DNA from: Paracidovorax citrulli
Lineage (GTDB): Bacteria > Pseudomonadota > Gammaproteobacteria > Burkholderiales > Burkholderiaceae_C
DNA length: 43,822 bases
Direction: 5' to 3'
NCBI RefSeq assembly: GCF_900100305.1
Contig: NZ_FNEY01000037.1
Span: 1-43,822 of the forward strand
The position numbers and the translations under genes were made by a program. Positions 26,151-36,460 of this stretch are shown one piece after another. The notes below the pieces were generated by a model. That model saw nothing but the letters and a program-made list of their open reading frames with translations. It ran no database searches and had not been told where the DNA came from. The number at the start of each line of letters is the position of its first letter. Position 1 is the stretch's first letter.

Positions 26151-27977
26151 TCACATGCCGCGGGCAGCGCGCTTGCGCTCGTTTTCCGTCAGGTGGCGCT
26201 TGCGCAGGCGGATGCTCTTGGGCGTGATCTCGACCAGTTCGTCGTCCTCGATGAACTCCACGCCGTATTCCAGCGTGAGGTCGATCGGGGGCGTGATCTT
26301 GATCGCATCTTCCTTGCCGGAGACGCGGAAGTTGGTCAGCTGCTTCGTGCGCGTGGCGTTCACGACGAGGTCGTTGTCGCGGCTGTGGATGCCGACGATC
26401 ATGCCTTCGTACACCGGATCGTTCGCCTTCACGAACATGCGGCCGCGGTCGTCGAGCTTGCCCAGGGCGTAGGTGAAGATTTCACCGTCGTCCATGGAGA
26501 TCAGCACGCCGTTCTTGCGGCCGCCGATGTCGCCCTTGTGCGGCTCGTAGCTGTCGAAGATGTTGGAGATCAGGCCCGAGCCGCGGGTCAGGTTCAGGAA
26601 CTCGTTGGTGAAGCCGATCAGGCCCCGCGCCGGAATGCGGTATTCCAGGCGCACGCGGCCGCGGCCGTCCGATTCCATGTTGACCAGCTCGCCCTTGCGC
26701 TCGCCCAGCGCCTGCATCACGCCGCCCTGGTGGCCTTCCTCGATGTCGGCCGTCACCAGCTCGATCGGCTCGTGCTTCACGCCGTCGATGTCCTTGAACA
26801 CCACGCGCGGCTTGGAGACGGCCAGCTCGTAGCCTTCGCGGCGCATGTTCTCCAGCAGGATGGTCAGGTGCAGTTCGCCCCGGCCCATCACTTCGAAGAT
26901 GCCTTCCTCGTCGGTTTCCTTCACGCGCAGGGCCACGTTGTGCTGCAGTTCCTTCTGCAAGCGGTCCCAGAGCTGGCGGCTCGTCACGAACTTGCCTTCT
27001 CGGCCTGCCAGCGGCGAGGTGTTCACGCAGAAGTTCATGGTCAGCGTGGGCTCGTCCACCTTCAGCATGGGCAGCGGCGCGGGATTGGCCGGGTCGGTCA
27101 CGGTCACGCCGATGCCGATGTCCTCGATGCCGTTGATCAGCACGATGTCGCCGGGGCCGGCGAGCGGGGTCTGCATGCGGTCCAGGCCCTGGAAGGTCAG
27201 CACCTGGTTCACACGGCCCTTCACGCTCTTGCCGTTGGGGCCTTCCATGACCAGCACGTCCTGGCCGGGCTTGAGCGTGCCCTGGCTGATGCGGCCCACG
27301 CCGATGCGGCCCACGAAGGTGGAGAAGTCCAGCGCCGAGATCTGCAGCTGCAGCGGGGCAGCCGGGTCACCCGAGTTCGGGGGCACGTGCTTCAGGATGG
27401 TGTTGAACAGGGCCGACATGTCGGGGCCCCACTGCTCGCCCGGCGCGCCCTCTTCCAGCGACGACCAGCCGTTGATGCCCGAGGCGTACACCACGGGGAA
27501 GTCGAGCTGCTCGTCGGTGGCGCCCAGCTTGTCGAACAGGTCGAACGCGGCGTTCACGACCTTGTCGGGGTTGGCGCCCGGCTTGTCCACCTTGTTCACC
27601 ACCAGGATGGGCCGCAGGCCGAGGGCCAGGGCCTTCTTGGTCACGAAGCGCGTCTGGGGCATGGGGCCTTCCTGCGCGTCGATCAGCAGCACCACGCTGT
27701 CCACCATCGAGAGTGCACGCTCCACTTCGCCGCCGAAGTCCGCGTGGCCCGGGGTGTCCACGATGTTGATGTGCGTGCCTTCCCAGCTCACGGCGCAGTT
27801 CTTGGCCAGGATGGTGATGCCGCGCTCTTTTTCGATCGCGTTGTTGTCCATCACGGTATCGACGACCTTCTCGTGGTCGGCGAAGGTGCCGGACTGGCGC
27901 AGCAGCTGGTCCACCATGGTGGTCTTGCCATGGTCAACGTGCGCGATGATGGCGATGTTGCGGATTTGTTTGCTCAT
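26151..27977 (-). CDS. typA: translational GTPase TypA/BipA
   Basis: The 608-residue ribosome-associated GTPase needed for ribosome assembly and stress growth. G1 AHVDHGKTT, G3 DTPGHADFGGEV and G4 NKVDKP are all present, followed by EF-G-like domains II, III and V and the BipA-specific C-terminus with GDEDAIK-like and LRKRHLTENERKR. Full length. ATG at 27977 overlaps the truB stop by ATGA, which makes it the last gene of the rimP operon here. Confidence 0.97.
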   Translation of the reverse strand: MSKQIRNIAIIAHVDHGKTTMVDQLLRQSGTFADHEKVVDTVMDNNAIEKERGITILAKNCAVSWEGTHINIVDTPGHADFGGEVERALSMVDSVVLLIDAQEGPMPQTRFVTKKALALGLRPILVVNKVDKPGANPDKVVNAAFDLFDKLGATDEQLDFPVVYASGINGWSSLEEGAPGEQWGPDMSALFNTILKHVPPNSGDPAAPLQLQISALDFSTFVGRIGVGRISQGTLKPGQDVLVMEGPNGKSVKGRVNQVLTFQGLDRMQTPLAGPGDIVLINGIEDIGIGVTVTDPANPAPLPMLKVDEPTLTMNFCVNTSPLAGREGKFVTSRQLWDRLQKELQHNVALRVKETDEEGIFEVMGRGELHLTILLENMRREGYELAVSKPRVVFKDIDGVKHEPIELVTADIEEGHQGGVMQALGERKGELVNMESDGRGRVRLEYRIPARGLIGFTNEFLNLTRGSGLISNIFDSYEPHKGDIGGRKNGVLISMDDGEIFTYALGKLDDRGRMFVKANDPVYEGMIVGIHSRDNDLVVNATRTKQLTNFRVSGKEDAIKITPPIDLTLEYGVEFIEDDELVEITPKSIRLRKRHLTENERKRAARGM

Positions 27978-28972
27978 AGAGTGGGTTCCAATGTGCCGCG
28001 CTCTGCCCGCGGCGTGCTTTCCAGAATCTGTGCGATCTCCTGGGGGCTCAGGAGGCGCTCGGGGATGAGTTCGCCGGCCGCCACCCGGCCGACGCCCAGC
28101 AGGGCGCGGGGATGCTGGCCGAACACCGCCACGGCGGGCGCGTCGGGCCAGGGGCCGCGGCGGCGCATGCCGGAGAGGAATCGCGCCGTATTGTCATGGT
28201 CCAGCGTGACAGATGCATGCCCCGCGAGTAGCGTTTCCACCGGCTGCACGCAGGCCATGCGCCCGGCCTCGTCCAGCGCTTCGAGCGCGGCGAGCGTGAT
28301 GCAGCGCTCCACGCCCAGCCCGCCGGTGTCGATACGGCGCAGGAAGACGAGGTGCGCGCCGCAACCCAGTGCGGCGCCCACGTCCTCGCCCAGCGTGCGG
28401 ATGTAGGTGCCCTTGCTGCAGGTCACGACCATGCGCACGGCAGGCTCGCCGCCCTGGTCCGCTGCCAGCGACAGTTCCAGCGCATGGATCACCACGTCGC
28501 GCGCCTCGCGCTCGACGGCGATGCCCGCGCGGGCGTATTCGTACAGCGCCTTGCCATCCTTCTTGAGGGCGCTGTGCATCGGCGGCAACTGCCGGATGGG
28601 GCCGGTGAACTGCCGCTGCACCTCGGCCAGGCGCGCGGCGGCGAGCTGCGAGGCATCCACCTCCCGGCGCTCCACCACGTCGCCTTCCGCGTCGCCCGTG
28701 GTCGTGGTCACGCCGAGCCGGGCGACGGCCTCGTAGGTCTTGGGCGCATCGAGCTGCAGCTGGCTGAACTTGGTGGCCGCGCCGAAGCACAGCGGCAGCA
28801 CGCCAGAGGCCAGAGGATCGAGCGTGCCGGTGTGGCCGGCCTTTTCGGCGCGCAGCAGCCACTTGGCCTTCTGCAACGCATCGTTGCTGGAAAGGCCAAG
28901 GGGCTTGTCGAGCAGAAGCACTCCGTGCACCGGGCGCCGCTGCACCCGGATGCGGGGAGCGCGTGCGGTCAT
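27974..28972 (-). CDS. truB: tRNA pseudouridine-55 synthase TruB
   Basis: A 332-residue enzyme making pseudouridine 55 in the T loop of tRNAs. Catalytic D52 lies in [14 protein letters not shown], the conserved [15 protein letters not shown] is at 17-31 and [15 protein letters not shown] lies further on. The C-terminal PUA-like region ends in the overlap with typA. Start ATG overlaps the rbfA stop (ATGA). Confidence 0.97.
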   Translation of the reverse strand: MTARAPRIRVQRRPVHGVLLLDKPLGLSSNDALQKAKWLLRAEKAGHTGTLDPLASGVLPLCFGAATKFSQLQLDAPKTYEAVARLGVTTTTGDAEGDVVERREVDASQLAAARLAEVQRQFTGPIRQLPPMHSALKKDGKALYEYARAGIAVEREARDVVIHALELSLAADQGGEPAVRMVVTCSKGTYIRTLGEDVGAALGCGAHLVFLRRIDTGGLGVERCITLAALEALDEAGRMACVQPVETLLAGHASVTLDHDNTARFLSGMRRRGPWPDAPAVAVFGQHPRALLGVGRVAAGELIPERLLSPQEIAQILESTPRAERGTLEPTL

Positions 28973-29346
28973 GCTTCGTCGTCGTCTTTGGAACGGGAAG
29001 CCACGGCGCGCGCGATCAGTGCATTCATGTCCGAAGCACGTTCGGTGGTGCGGTCGAACATGAAGTGCAGCGTCGGCACGGTGTGGATGTGCAGGCGCTT
29101 GAACAGGCCGTTGCGCAGGAAGCCCGCGGCCTGGTTCAGCGCATCCTGCGTCGCGTCGGCGTCGCCCACGAGCACGCTGAAGAACACCTTCGCATGCGCG
29201 TAGTCGGGCGTCACTTCCACGGCCTGCAGCGTGACCATGCCGATGCGCGGGTCCTTCAACTCGCGGATCAGCTCGGTCAGATCGCGCTGGATCTGGTCCG
29301 CGACCTTGAAGCCGCGGTTGGGCGTGGAGGATTTTTTAGCAGCCAT
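28969..29346 (-). CDS. rbfA: 30S ribosome-binding factor RbfA
   Basis: A 125-residue KH-type protein that matures the 5' end of 16S rRNA in 30S subunits. [45 protein letters not shown] is diagnostic. ATG at 29346 (MAAKKSST) is chosen by homology; a longer frame reaches into infB. Overlaps truB by 4 bp; 64 bp separate it from infB, containing a palindromic repeat. Confidence 0.96.
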   Translation of the reverse strand: MAAKKSSTPNRGFKVADQIQRDLTELIRELKDPRIGMVTLQAVEVTPDYAHAKVFFSVLVGDADATQDALNQAAGFLRNGLFKRLHIHTVPTLHFMFDRTTERASDMNALIARAVASRSKDDDEA

Positions 29347-29360
29347 ATCGTTGCCCCTAT

Positions 29361-29409
29361 CGCGTCGCGCACCCTCGAGGGGAAAGGCGCGAAGCGACTC
29401 AGGGGGTGC
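29361..29409. repeat. REP-like palindromic element between infB and rbfA
   Basis: GCACCCT at 29369-29375 and AGGGGGTGC at 29401-29409 form outer arms around GGCGCGAAGCG. The wording resembles short palindromic intergenic repeats I associate with Comamonadaceae genomes. I see no second copy in this window, so the repeat status is by resemblance only. It may fold in the mRNA and modulate rbfA expression. Confidence 0.4.
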
Positions 29410-29410
29410 A

Positions 29411-32242
29411 TCACAAGGTCCTTGCGATTTCCTTGATCTCGAAGAACTCCAGCTGATCACCTTCCTTGATGTCGCTGTAGTTCTTGAGCTTGATACCGCA
29501 CTCGAAGCCTTCCTTGACTTCCTTGACGTCGTCCTTGAGGCGGCGCACCGACTCGACTTCGCCAGTGTAGATGACCACGTTGTCGCGCAGCAGGCGGAAG
29601 CGGCAGTTGCGCGTGACCTGGCCCGACGTGACGTAGGAACCGGCCACCGTGCCGATCTTCGAGGCCACGAACACCGTTCGGATCTCGGCGGTACCGATCT
29701 CCTCTTCGCGCTGCTCGGGCGCCAGCATGCCGGACATGGCCGCCTTCAGCTCGTCCACCGCGTCGTAGATGATGTTGTAGTAGTGCAGGTCCACGTCGTT
29801 GGCCTCGGCCGTCTTGCGCGCGCCGGCATCGGCGCGCACGTTGAAGCCGATCACGATCGCCTTGGAGGCGATGGCCAGGTTGACGTCGCTTTCGCTGATG
29901 CCGCCCACGCCCGCATACACGAGCTGCACTCGGATCTCGTCGGTCGAGAGCTTGAGCAGCGAGGCGGCCAGCGCTTCCTGCGAACCCTGCACGTCGGCCT
30001 TGATGATGATGGGCAGGTTCTTCACCTCGCCCGCCGTCATGTCGGCGAACACGTTCTCCAGCTTCGCAGCCTGCTGCTTGGCCAGCTTGGTGTTGCGGAA
30101 CTTGCCGGCGCGGTAGGTCGCGATCTCGCGGGCACGGCGCTCGTCGGAGAGCACCATGAACTCGTCGCCGGCCTGCGGCACGTCGGACAGGCCCTGGATC
30201 TCCACCGGGATGGAAGGACCTGCGGACTTGGTCGCCTTGCCGTTCTCGTCCAGCATGGCGCGCACGCGGCCGGAGGTCTGGCCCGCCAGCACCACGTCGC
30301 CCACCTTCAGCGTGCCGGACTGGACCAGCACCGTGGCCACGGGGCCGCGGCCCTTGTCCAGCTGCGCTTCGATGACCAGGCCCTTGGCCATGGCTTCGAC
30401 GGGCGCCTTGAGTTCCAGCACTTCGGCCTGCAGCAGCACCTGTTCGAGCAGGTCGTCGATGCCCATGCCGGTCTTGGACGACACGGGCACGAAGGGCGAC
30501 TCGCCGCCGTACTCTTCGGGCACGACTTCCTGGGCCACCAGTTCCTGCTTGACGCGGTCGGGGTTGGCATCGGGCTTGTCGGCCTTCGTGATGGCCACGA
30601 CGATGGGAACGCCGGCCGCCTTCGCGTGCTTGATGGCTTCCTTGGTCTGCGGCATCACGCCGTCGTCGGCCGCCACCACCAGGATGACGATGTCGGTCGC
30701 CTGCGCACCGCGGGCACGCATGGCCGTGAAGGCCTCGTGGCCGGGGGTGTCCAGGAAGGTGACGATGCCGCGCGGCGTCTCGACGTGGTAGGCGCCGATG
30801 TGCTGCGTGATGCCGCCGGCCTCGCCCGCCGCCACCTTGGCGCGGCGGATGTAGTCCAGCAGCGAGGTCTTGCCGTGGTCCACGTGGCCCATGACGGTGA
30901 CCACGGGAGCGCGCGGCAGTGCCTCGGCCTGCTGGCCGGACACATCCTCGTCGGTGAATGCTTCCGGATCGTCCAGCGCGGCCACGACGGCCTTGTGGCC
31001 CATTTCCTCGACCACGATCATGGCCGTGTCCTGGTCCAGCGGCTGGTTGATGGTGACCATCTGGCCCATCTTCATCAGCGACTTGATGACCTCGGACGCC
31101 TTGATCGACATCTTGTGCGCCAGTTCGGCCACCGTGATGGTCTCGGGCACGTGCACTTCGATGACGCGGGCCTCTACCGGTGCCGCCTGCTGGTGCGACT
31201 GCTCGTCGCGGTCGTTGCGGCGGCCGCGCGGTCCGCTGCGCCAGTTGTTGCGGCCCACGCCGCCGCTGGCGTCACCGCGGGTCTTGATTTCCTTCTTTTT
31301 GGCAGGATCGCCCGCCCAGCTCGACGAGAGCTTGGCCGACTTCACTTCCTTGCCGCCGCCGGCCGGCGCACCGGCCGCGGGACGCGCGCCCGGCGTGGCC
31401 GCGGGCTTGTGCAGCGTGCCCTTCTTGGCATCGGCCGCGGTCGCGGGCTTCGCCGCAGGCTTGGGCTCCTCGGGCTTCTTGGCGACCAGCACCTTCTTGG
31501 GCGCGGCCATCATGGCGCGGATGGCTTCCGCCTCGGCGAGGGCCTTGCGGCGGCGCTCGTCCAGGTCCGCGGCGCGCGCGGACTCCTCGGCCGCACGGGC
31601 CTTGGACTCGGCTTCCGCCTTGGCGCGGGCCTCGGCCTGCGCAGCGGCGCGCGCGGCGGCCTCGGCGGCGGCCTCGCGGGATGCCTCCTCGCGCACGGCG
31701 GATTCCTGGGCCTTCTTCTCGGCCTGCTGGGCGGCATAGGCGGCTGCGCGCTCTTCGGCTTCGCGCTCGCGGCGCTCACGCTCCTCGCGCTCGCGGCGGG
31801 CTGCGCTCAGCTCTTCCTCCTGGTGCCGGATCAGCTCGGCCTGGTGGCGTGCCTCCTCCTCGCGGCGGGCCAGATCCTGGTCCTCCGCGGAAGGCGCGGA
31901 CACTTCGGGCGCCGCGCCCTGGCCCTCGCCCTCGACCACGTCATCACGCTTGATGAAGGTGCGCTTCTTGCGCACTTCCACCTGGATGGTGCGCGCCTTG
32001 CCCGTGGCATCGGCCTGCTTGATCTCGCTGGTGGACTTCTTGGTCAGCGTGATCTTCCTGCGGTCGCCCGTGGCGGTGCCGTGGCTGGCCTGCAGGAAAG
32101 CGAGCAGCTTCTGCTTGTCCGATTCGGTCAGGGCATCGGACGGGGCGGCCTTGGACACGCCAGCGGACTTGAGCTGGTCGAGCAGGGTTTCCGGCGATTT
32201 CTTGAGTTCGCTGGCGAACTCGGCGACAGTGTTACTGGACAT
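29411..32242 (-). CDS. infB: translation initiation factor IF-2
   Basis: The 943-residue GTPase that places initiator tRNA on the 30S subunit. The N-terminal IF2_N domain begins [17 protein letters not shown] long Ala/Glu/Arg-rich, probably coiled-coil linker covers about 120-250. A second IF2_N-like segment ([27 protein letters not shown]) is followed by G1 [13 protein letters not shown]3 DTPGHEAF and G4 TKADKP, then domains II-IV. Starts 25 bp after nusA. The 1025-codon frame on the opposite strand is a composition shadow of this gene. Confidence 0.98.
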
Positions 32243-32267
32243 ATTCGGTTCGTACCTCCCCTGACCC

Positions 32268-33752
32268 TTACTCTTGCCCCGCGAACCAGTGTTCGCGCGC
32301 CTTCATGATCAAGGCCTTGGCTTCTTCCTCAGACTGGCCGGTCAGGGCGGTCAGTTCGTCGATGGCCAGGTCGGCCAGATCATCACGGGTATGGACACCG
32401 CCCTCGGCCAGCTTGCCGATGAGCTCGGACGTCATCCCGTCCAGGTCCCGCAGGTTCTGCGAGACGCCTTCCACGCTTTCCTCGCGGGCGATCTCCATGG
32501 TCAGGAGGGCATCCTTGGCGCGGGCGCGCAGTTCGTTCACCGTGTCCTCGTCGAAGCTCTCGATCTCGAGCATCTCCTGCAGCGGCACGTAGGCCACTTC
32601 CTCGAGGCTGGAGAAGCCTTCCTCGATGAGGATGTTGGCGATTTCCTCGTCCACGTCGAGCTTCTCCATGAACAGGCGGCGGGACGCATCGGTCTCGTTG
32701 GCCTGCTTCTGGGCGGACTCGGCCGCATCCATGATGTTGATCTTCCAGCCCGTCAGGTCGGAAGCGAGGCGCACGTTCTGGCCGCCGCGGCCGATGGCGA
32801 TCGCGAGGTTCTCCTCGTCCACCACCACGTCCATGGCGTGCTTTTCCTCATCGACCACGATGGAGGACACGTTGGCCGGCGCCAGCGCGCCGATCACGAA
32901 CTGCGCCGGGTCCTCGGACCACAGCACGATGTCCACGCGCTCGCCGGCCAGCTCGTTGGTCACGGCGTTGACGCGCGTGCCGCGCACGCCGACGCAGGTG
33001 CCGATGGGGTCCACGCGCTTGTCGTGCGACAGCACGGCGATCTTGGCGCGGCTGCCGGGGTCGCGGGCGCAGCTCTTGATCTCCAGCAGGCCCTGTTCGA
33101 TCTCGGGCACCTCGTTGCGGAAGAGCTCGATCATGAACTCGGGCGCGGAGCGCGAGAGGATGATGGGCGCGCCGCGCAGCGTGAGGTCCACCTCCATGAT
33201 CATCGCCCGCACGCGGTCGCCGTTGCGCAGGTTTTCCTTGGGGATCATCTCGCTGCGGCGCAGGCGGCCTTCGACGCGGCCGGACTCGACGATGATGTCG
33301 CCCTTGTCCATGCGCTTGACCGTGCCGGTGAAGATCTTCTCGCCGCGCGACATGAAGTCGTTGAGCAGCATCTCGCGCTCGGCGTCGCGGATCTTCTGCA
33401 GGATGACCTGCTTGGCGGCCATGGCGCCGATGCGGCCGATGGGCAGGGACTCGATGCCTTCCTCGATGTACTCGCCGACCTCGATGTCGGCGATGCGCTC
33501 CTGCGCGTCCATCAGCAGTTCCTCGGCGTCCGGGTTCTGCAGGCCGGCGTCGTCGGGCACGACGAGCCAGCGGCGGAAAGTCTCGTAGTTGCCGCTGTCG
33601 CGGTCGATCGCCACGCGGATGTCCACCTCGCCCGGGTAGAGCTTCTTGGTGGCCTGGGCCAGTGCCAGCTCCACGGCGCCGAACACCACGTCGCGCTCCA
33701 CGTTCTTCTCGCGCGAAATGGCTTCAACCAACATCAACAGTTCGCGATTCAT
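32268..33752 (-). CDS. nusA: transcription termination/antitermination factor NusA
   Basis: A 494-residue RNA polymerase-binding factor. The N-terminal polymerase-binding domain, an S1 domain (around [22 protein letters not shown]), two KH domains ([37 protein letters not shown]) and two C-terminal acidic repeats ending KAREHWF are present. The C-terminal repeats (AR domains) are typical of proteobacterial NusA. Second gene of its operon, 81 bp after rimP. NusA autoregulates this operon in E. coli, relevant to the leader hairpin at 34531. Confidence 0.98.
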
Positions 33753-33833
33753 CGACGACTCTCCTATTTTTCAATCCCTTGAAGGCCCGCGCCCTGCGCG
33801 GCCGCCCTTGCTTCGAATCCGCTGCGGCCCGAT

Positions 33834-34442
33834 TCAGTCCGGGGCCGGCCCGCCTTTCGGCCCGCGTCCCTTGAAATCCACGATCGGCGCCAGCCGGGCG
33901 TCGCGCAGCTCGTCGAGCGTGAAGCCCAGGGCCTGCAGCGGCGCGGGCACCCGCTTCTTGCTGACCTTCTGGCCAGGCTTCGGGGGAGGCTCGTCGCTCC
34001 AGACGATCTGCCAGCCTCCGGTCTCGGCGCGCTCGAGCGTGCCGCGGAATTTCTTGCGGTTGGCGTTGACCTGGCCTGCGGCGGCATCGCCGATGGGCGC
34101 CTTGAGCGTGATGTCGATCACCTCGCCGGCGAAGCGCTGGAAATCCTGTTCATGGCGCAGCGGGCGGTCGATGCCCGGCGAGGAGACCTCGAGGCGCTTG
34201 TAGTCCACGCCATCGACCTCCAGCGCGAACTGCAGCTGGCGCGTGACCTTCTCGCAGTCCTCGACCGTCACGAATGCCTCGGGGCCGGCCGGAGCGGCGG
34301 CATCGGAGGCGGCGCCTTCCACGGGCGGCTGCCAGGGCAGATCGATGGTGATGCGCAGCAGCCCGCCGGCGGAGCGCTCGATCTCCACCAGGTCGTAACC
34401 CAGGCCCGCGACGGTTTGTTCGACGATCTGCTGCAATGCCAC
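33834..34442 (-). CDS. rimP: ribosome maturation factor RimP
   Basis: A 202-residue protein acting early in 30S assembly. QQIVEQTVAGLGYDLVEIERS and LEVSSPGIDRPLRHEQDFQRFAG are the family signatures. The middle carries a lineage-typical insertion (PVEGAASDAAAPAGPEAF). The start is taken as GTG at 34442 (MALQQIVEQ) because family alignments begin there; the frame stays open upstream across the leader. The ribosome site is weak. First gene of the operon. Confidence 0.92.
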   Translation of the reverse strand: MALQQIVEQTVAGLGYDLVEIERSAGGLLRITIDLPWQPPVEGAASDAAAPAGPEAFVTVEDCEKVTRQLQFALEVDGVDYKRLEVSSPGIDRPLRHEQDFQRFAGEVIDITLKAPIGDAAAGQVNANRKKFRGTLERAETGGWQIVWSDEPPPKPGQKVSKKRVPAPLQALGFTLDELRDARLAPIVDFKGRGPKGGPAPD

Positions 34443-34530
34443 GTGTCGTTCAGCTCTGTTCCAGAAGTGCAAAAAACCCGATAACCGCCGAGGAATCTCC
34501 CCCGACAGCTTCGAGCTCGAAGAAAAGCGA

Positions 34531-34574
34531 ACGGCCAAAAAAAACGGGCGGTGGGGACCCGCCCGTTTGGCCGT
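34531..34574 (-). terminator. strong terminator hairpin in the rimP-nusA-infB leader (possible attenuator)
   Basis: Minus-strand RNA: a 10-bp perfect stem AAACGGGCGG/CCGCCCGTTT (34542-34551 with 34559-34568) with a 7-nt loop, followed by eight U. An outer 6-bp pairing ACGGCC/GGCCGT can enclose it. It lies downstream of the promoter at 34584-34613 and about 90 bp before rimP, so it would stop most rimP transcripts unless bypassed. It may also terminate leftward transcription from the thioredoxin/cytochrome genes. Confidence 0.75.
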
Positions 34575-34583
34575 GAAGCCCTT

Positions 34584-34613
34584 ATTGTAGCCTGTTACGC
34601 GTTGCTTTGCCAA
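34584..34613 (-). promoter_or_regulatory. sigma-70 promoter of the rimP operon
   Basis: Minus strand: TTGGCA (34608-34613), 18-bp spacer, TACAAT (34584-34589). Transcription would start near 34577, a few bases before the terminator hairpin. The best -35/-10 pair I found in the window. Confidence 0.65.
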
Positions 34614-34667
34614 GCCGGCGGCATGCAATTTGCATTGCAGGCGTGCCAGAAACGTGGCGGCGCAGCG

Positions 34668-35072
34668 TCAGCTTCCGGCCGCAGCGCGCGCCTGGCGGAT
34701 GCGCTCGAATACCGCCTGTGCCTGGGCGTCCACCGGAGGTGCATCCCCCTCCTCCCGCAGGGCGGCGAGCATGCGCGCGAGCACGCCCGCCTGGGGCAGC
34801 ACGGGGCCGAGGAAGCGCGCATGGGTGCCGTCGGCCACGAGCACGGTGGGGAAAGTCTCCACATCGAGGTCACCGGCCAGGTCTTCCTCGTCCTCCACGT
34901 CCACCCACTCGAAGCGGACCTCCGGATGGGCGGCACGCAGCGCCTCGAAGACGGCGCCGTACTCACGGCAGACGCCACACCAGGCGGCGCACAGGCAGAC
35001 CACCCACCAGCCCGGGGCCGTGGGGGGGCCGCCGGCGGAAGGCGGTGCTGGTGGAGAAATGGTGTCCGGCAT
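34668..35072 (-). CDS. thioredoxin-family protein
   Basis: 134 residues. Active-site W31-C32-G-V-C35 (AAWCGVC), DVEDEEDLAGDLDVETFPTVLV with the cis-Pro and its beta strand. No signal peptide is seen, so probably cytoplasmic: a thiol-disulphide exchange protein. ATG at 35072 (MPDTISPP) follows a cytochrome gene by 65 bp on the same strand, so it may belong to that operon. Substrate unknown. Confidence 0.85.
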   Translation of the reverse strand: MPDTISPPAPPSAGGPPTAPGWWVVCLCAAWCGVCREYGAVFEALRAAHPEVRFEWVDVEDEEDLAGDLDVETFPTVLVADGTHARFLGPVLPQAGVLARMLAALREEGDAPPVDAQAQAVFERIRQARAAAGS

Positions 35073-35137
35073 GGATTTTTTCAACAGGCTTGGAAAAAGA
35101 GGCGCAAGGGACGGAGGACGGGAAGGAAGGGGCCGAC

Positions 35138-36460
35138 TCAGCGCCCCCGGCGCTCCCGTGCTCGGTACACGTCGATGGTACCCACCCCGGGCGCGCGGTT
35201 GCCCCAGGCGTTGCGCACGAAAGTGGCCACGGCGGCCACGTCGTCGTCGCCCAGCACCTGGGTGAAGGGCGGCATGCCGTGGGGCCGCGGATTCCCGGGC
35301 GTCACCGGAGGATAGCCGCCCTGGAGGATGGTGCGCACCACGTTCACCGGCGATTCGAGCAGCACCGCGCGGTTGGCGGCCAGTGGAGGGAATGCCCCCG
35401 GTCGGCCCTGCCCGCCGTCGCCGTGGCACTGCGCGCAGTGGCGGGCATAGACCGCCCCGCCCCGCTCCATCACGGGCCGGGACGGCGGCGGCGATGCCGC
35501 GGGCGCGGGACCTTCCGGCGCGGGCAGCGCGCGCAGGTAGGTGGCAATGGCGCGCAGGTCCGCGTCGTCCAGGTACTGTGTGCTGCGGAAGACCACCTCG
35601 GCCATGGGCCCGGTCACCGTACCGCGCGGCGCGGTGCCGTCGCGCAGCAGGGCGACCACCTCGTCCACGGGCCAGTCGGCCACGCCGGCCTCGCGCACCG
35701 TGTCCAGGGCCGGCGCATACCAGTTCTGCACGGGGATGAGCCCGCCGCGCAGGGCACCGGCATCGCGCGTGGCGCCCAGGGCATTGCGCGGGCTGTGGCA
35801 GGCCGCGCAATGCCCCAGGCCCTGCACGAGGTAGCGGCCGCGGTTCCAGTCGGCCGGCCGGTCCGGCTCGGGCGCGAGGCCACCGGGCCGGAAGAACAGC
35901 GCCCGCCACACGGCGAGCGCGGCCTGGGTGCCGTAGGGAAAGCCGAGCGCGTGCGGGCGAGCGGCCTGGCGCACCGGCGGCAGGCTGTGCAGATAGGCGT
36001 GGATCGCGTCGGCATCCTCCCGCGTCACATGCGTGTAGCTGGGATACGGAAATGCGGGATAGAGCAGCCGCCCGTCCCGCGAGCGTCCATGGTGCAGGGC
36101 GCGCCAGAAGGCGGCATCCGACCAGCGTCCCAGCCCGGTGTCGGGGTCGGGCGTGAGGTTGGTGCTGTACACCGTGCCGAACGGCGTCTCGATGCCGCGG
36201 CCGCCCGCGAACGGGGCGCCGCCCGGCTCGGTATGGCAGGCCATGCAATTGCCGGCCCGGGCCAGGTATTCGCCCCGTGCGATGGCCTGCGGCGTGGCGG
36301 GCCCGGGCGGGCCGTCGTCCTGCGGCAGCGGGGCTTCGCCCCAGCGGTTGAGCATGGCCACGAGCACCGCGCAGGCCGCCAGGCCGGCCAGCAAGGCCAT
36401 ACCTGCGAGCGCAGGCCAGCGCCGCCAGAAGCTCCGTGCACGCAATGGCGGCCCGCTCAT
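35138..36460 (-). CDS. membrane-anchored c-type cytochrome with three haems
   Basis: 440 residues. N-terminal membrane anchor (about 15-35, WPALAGMALLAGLAACAVLVAML), then three CxxCH haem sites: CMACH, CAACH and CAQCH. This is the layout of the cytochrome subunit of gluconate, alcohol or fructose dehydrogenases, which passes electrons to quinone or a terminal oxidase. No dehydrogenase subunit is adjacent. ATG at 36460 overlaps the upstream cytochrome stop by ATGA. Confidence 0.9.
   Translation of the reverse strand: MSGPPLRARSFWRRWPALAGMALLAGLAACAVLVAMLNRWGEAPLPQDDGPPGPATPQAIARGEYLARAGNCMACHTEPGGAPFAGGRGIETPFGTVYSTNLTPDPDTGLGRWSDAAFWRALHHGRSRDGRLLYPAFPYPSYTHVTREDADAIHAYLHSLPPVRQAARPHALGFPYGTQAALAVWRALFFRPGGLAPEPDRPADWNRGRYLVQGLGHCAACHSPRNALGATRDAGALRGGLIPVQNWYAPALDTVREAGVADWPVDEVVALLRDGTAPRGTVTGPMAEVVFRSTQYLDDADLRAIATYLRALPAPEGPAPAASPPPSRPVMERGGAVYARHCAQCHGDGGQGRPGAFPPLAANRAVLLESPVNVVRTILQGGYPPVTPGNPRPHGMPPFTQVLGDDDVAAVATFVRNAWGNRAPGVGTIDVYRARERRGR

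Noticed and set aside
29231-32308. A 1025-codon open frame on the plus strand opposite infB
   Set aside because: It mirrors the GC-rich third positions of infB, has no family features or ribosome site, and infB is unambiguous.
34445-34620. A tRNA or riboswitch before rimP
   Set aside because: No cloverleaf or known aptamer pattern; the only structure is the terminator hairpin.
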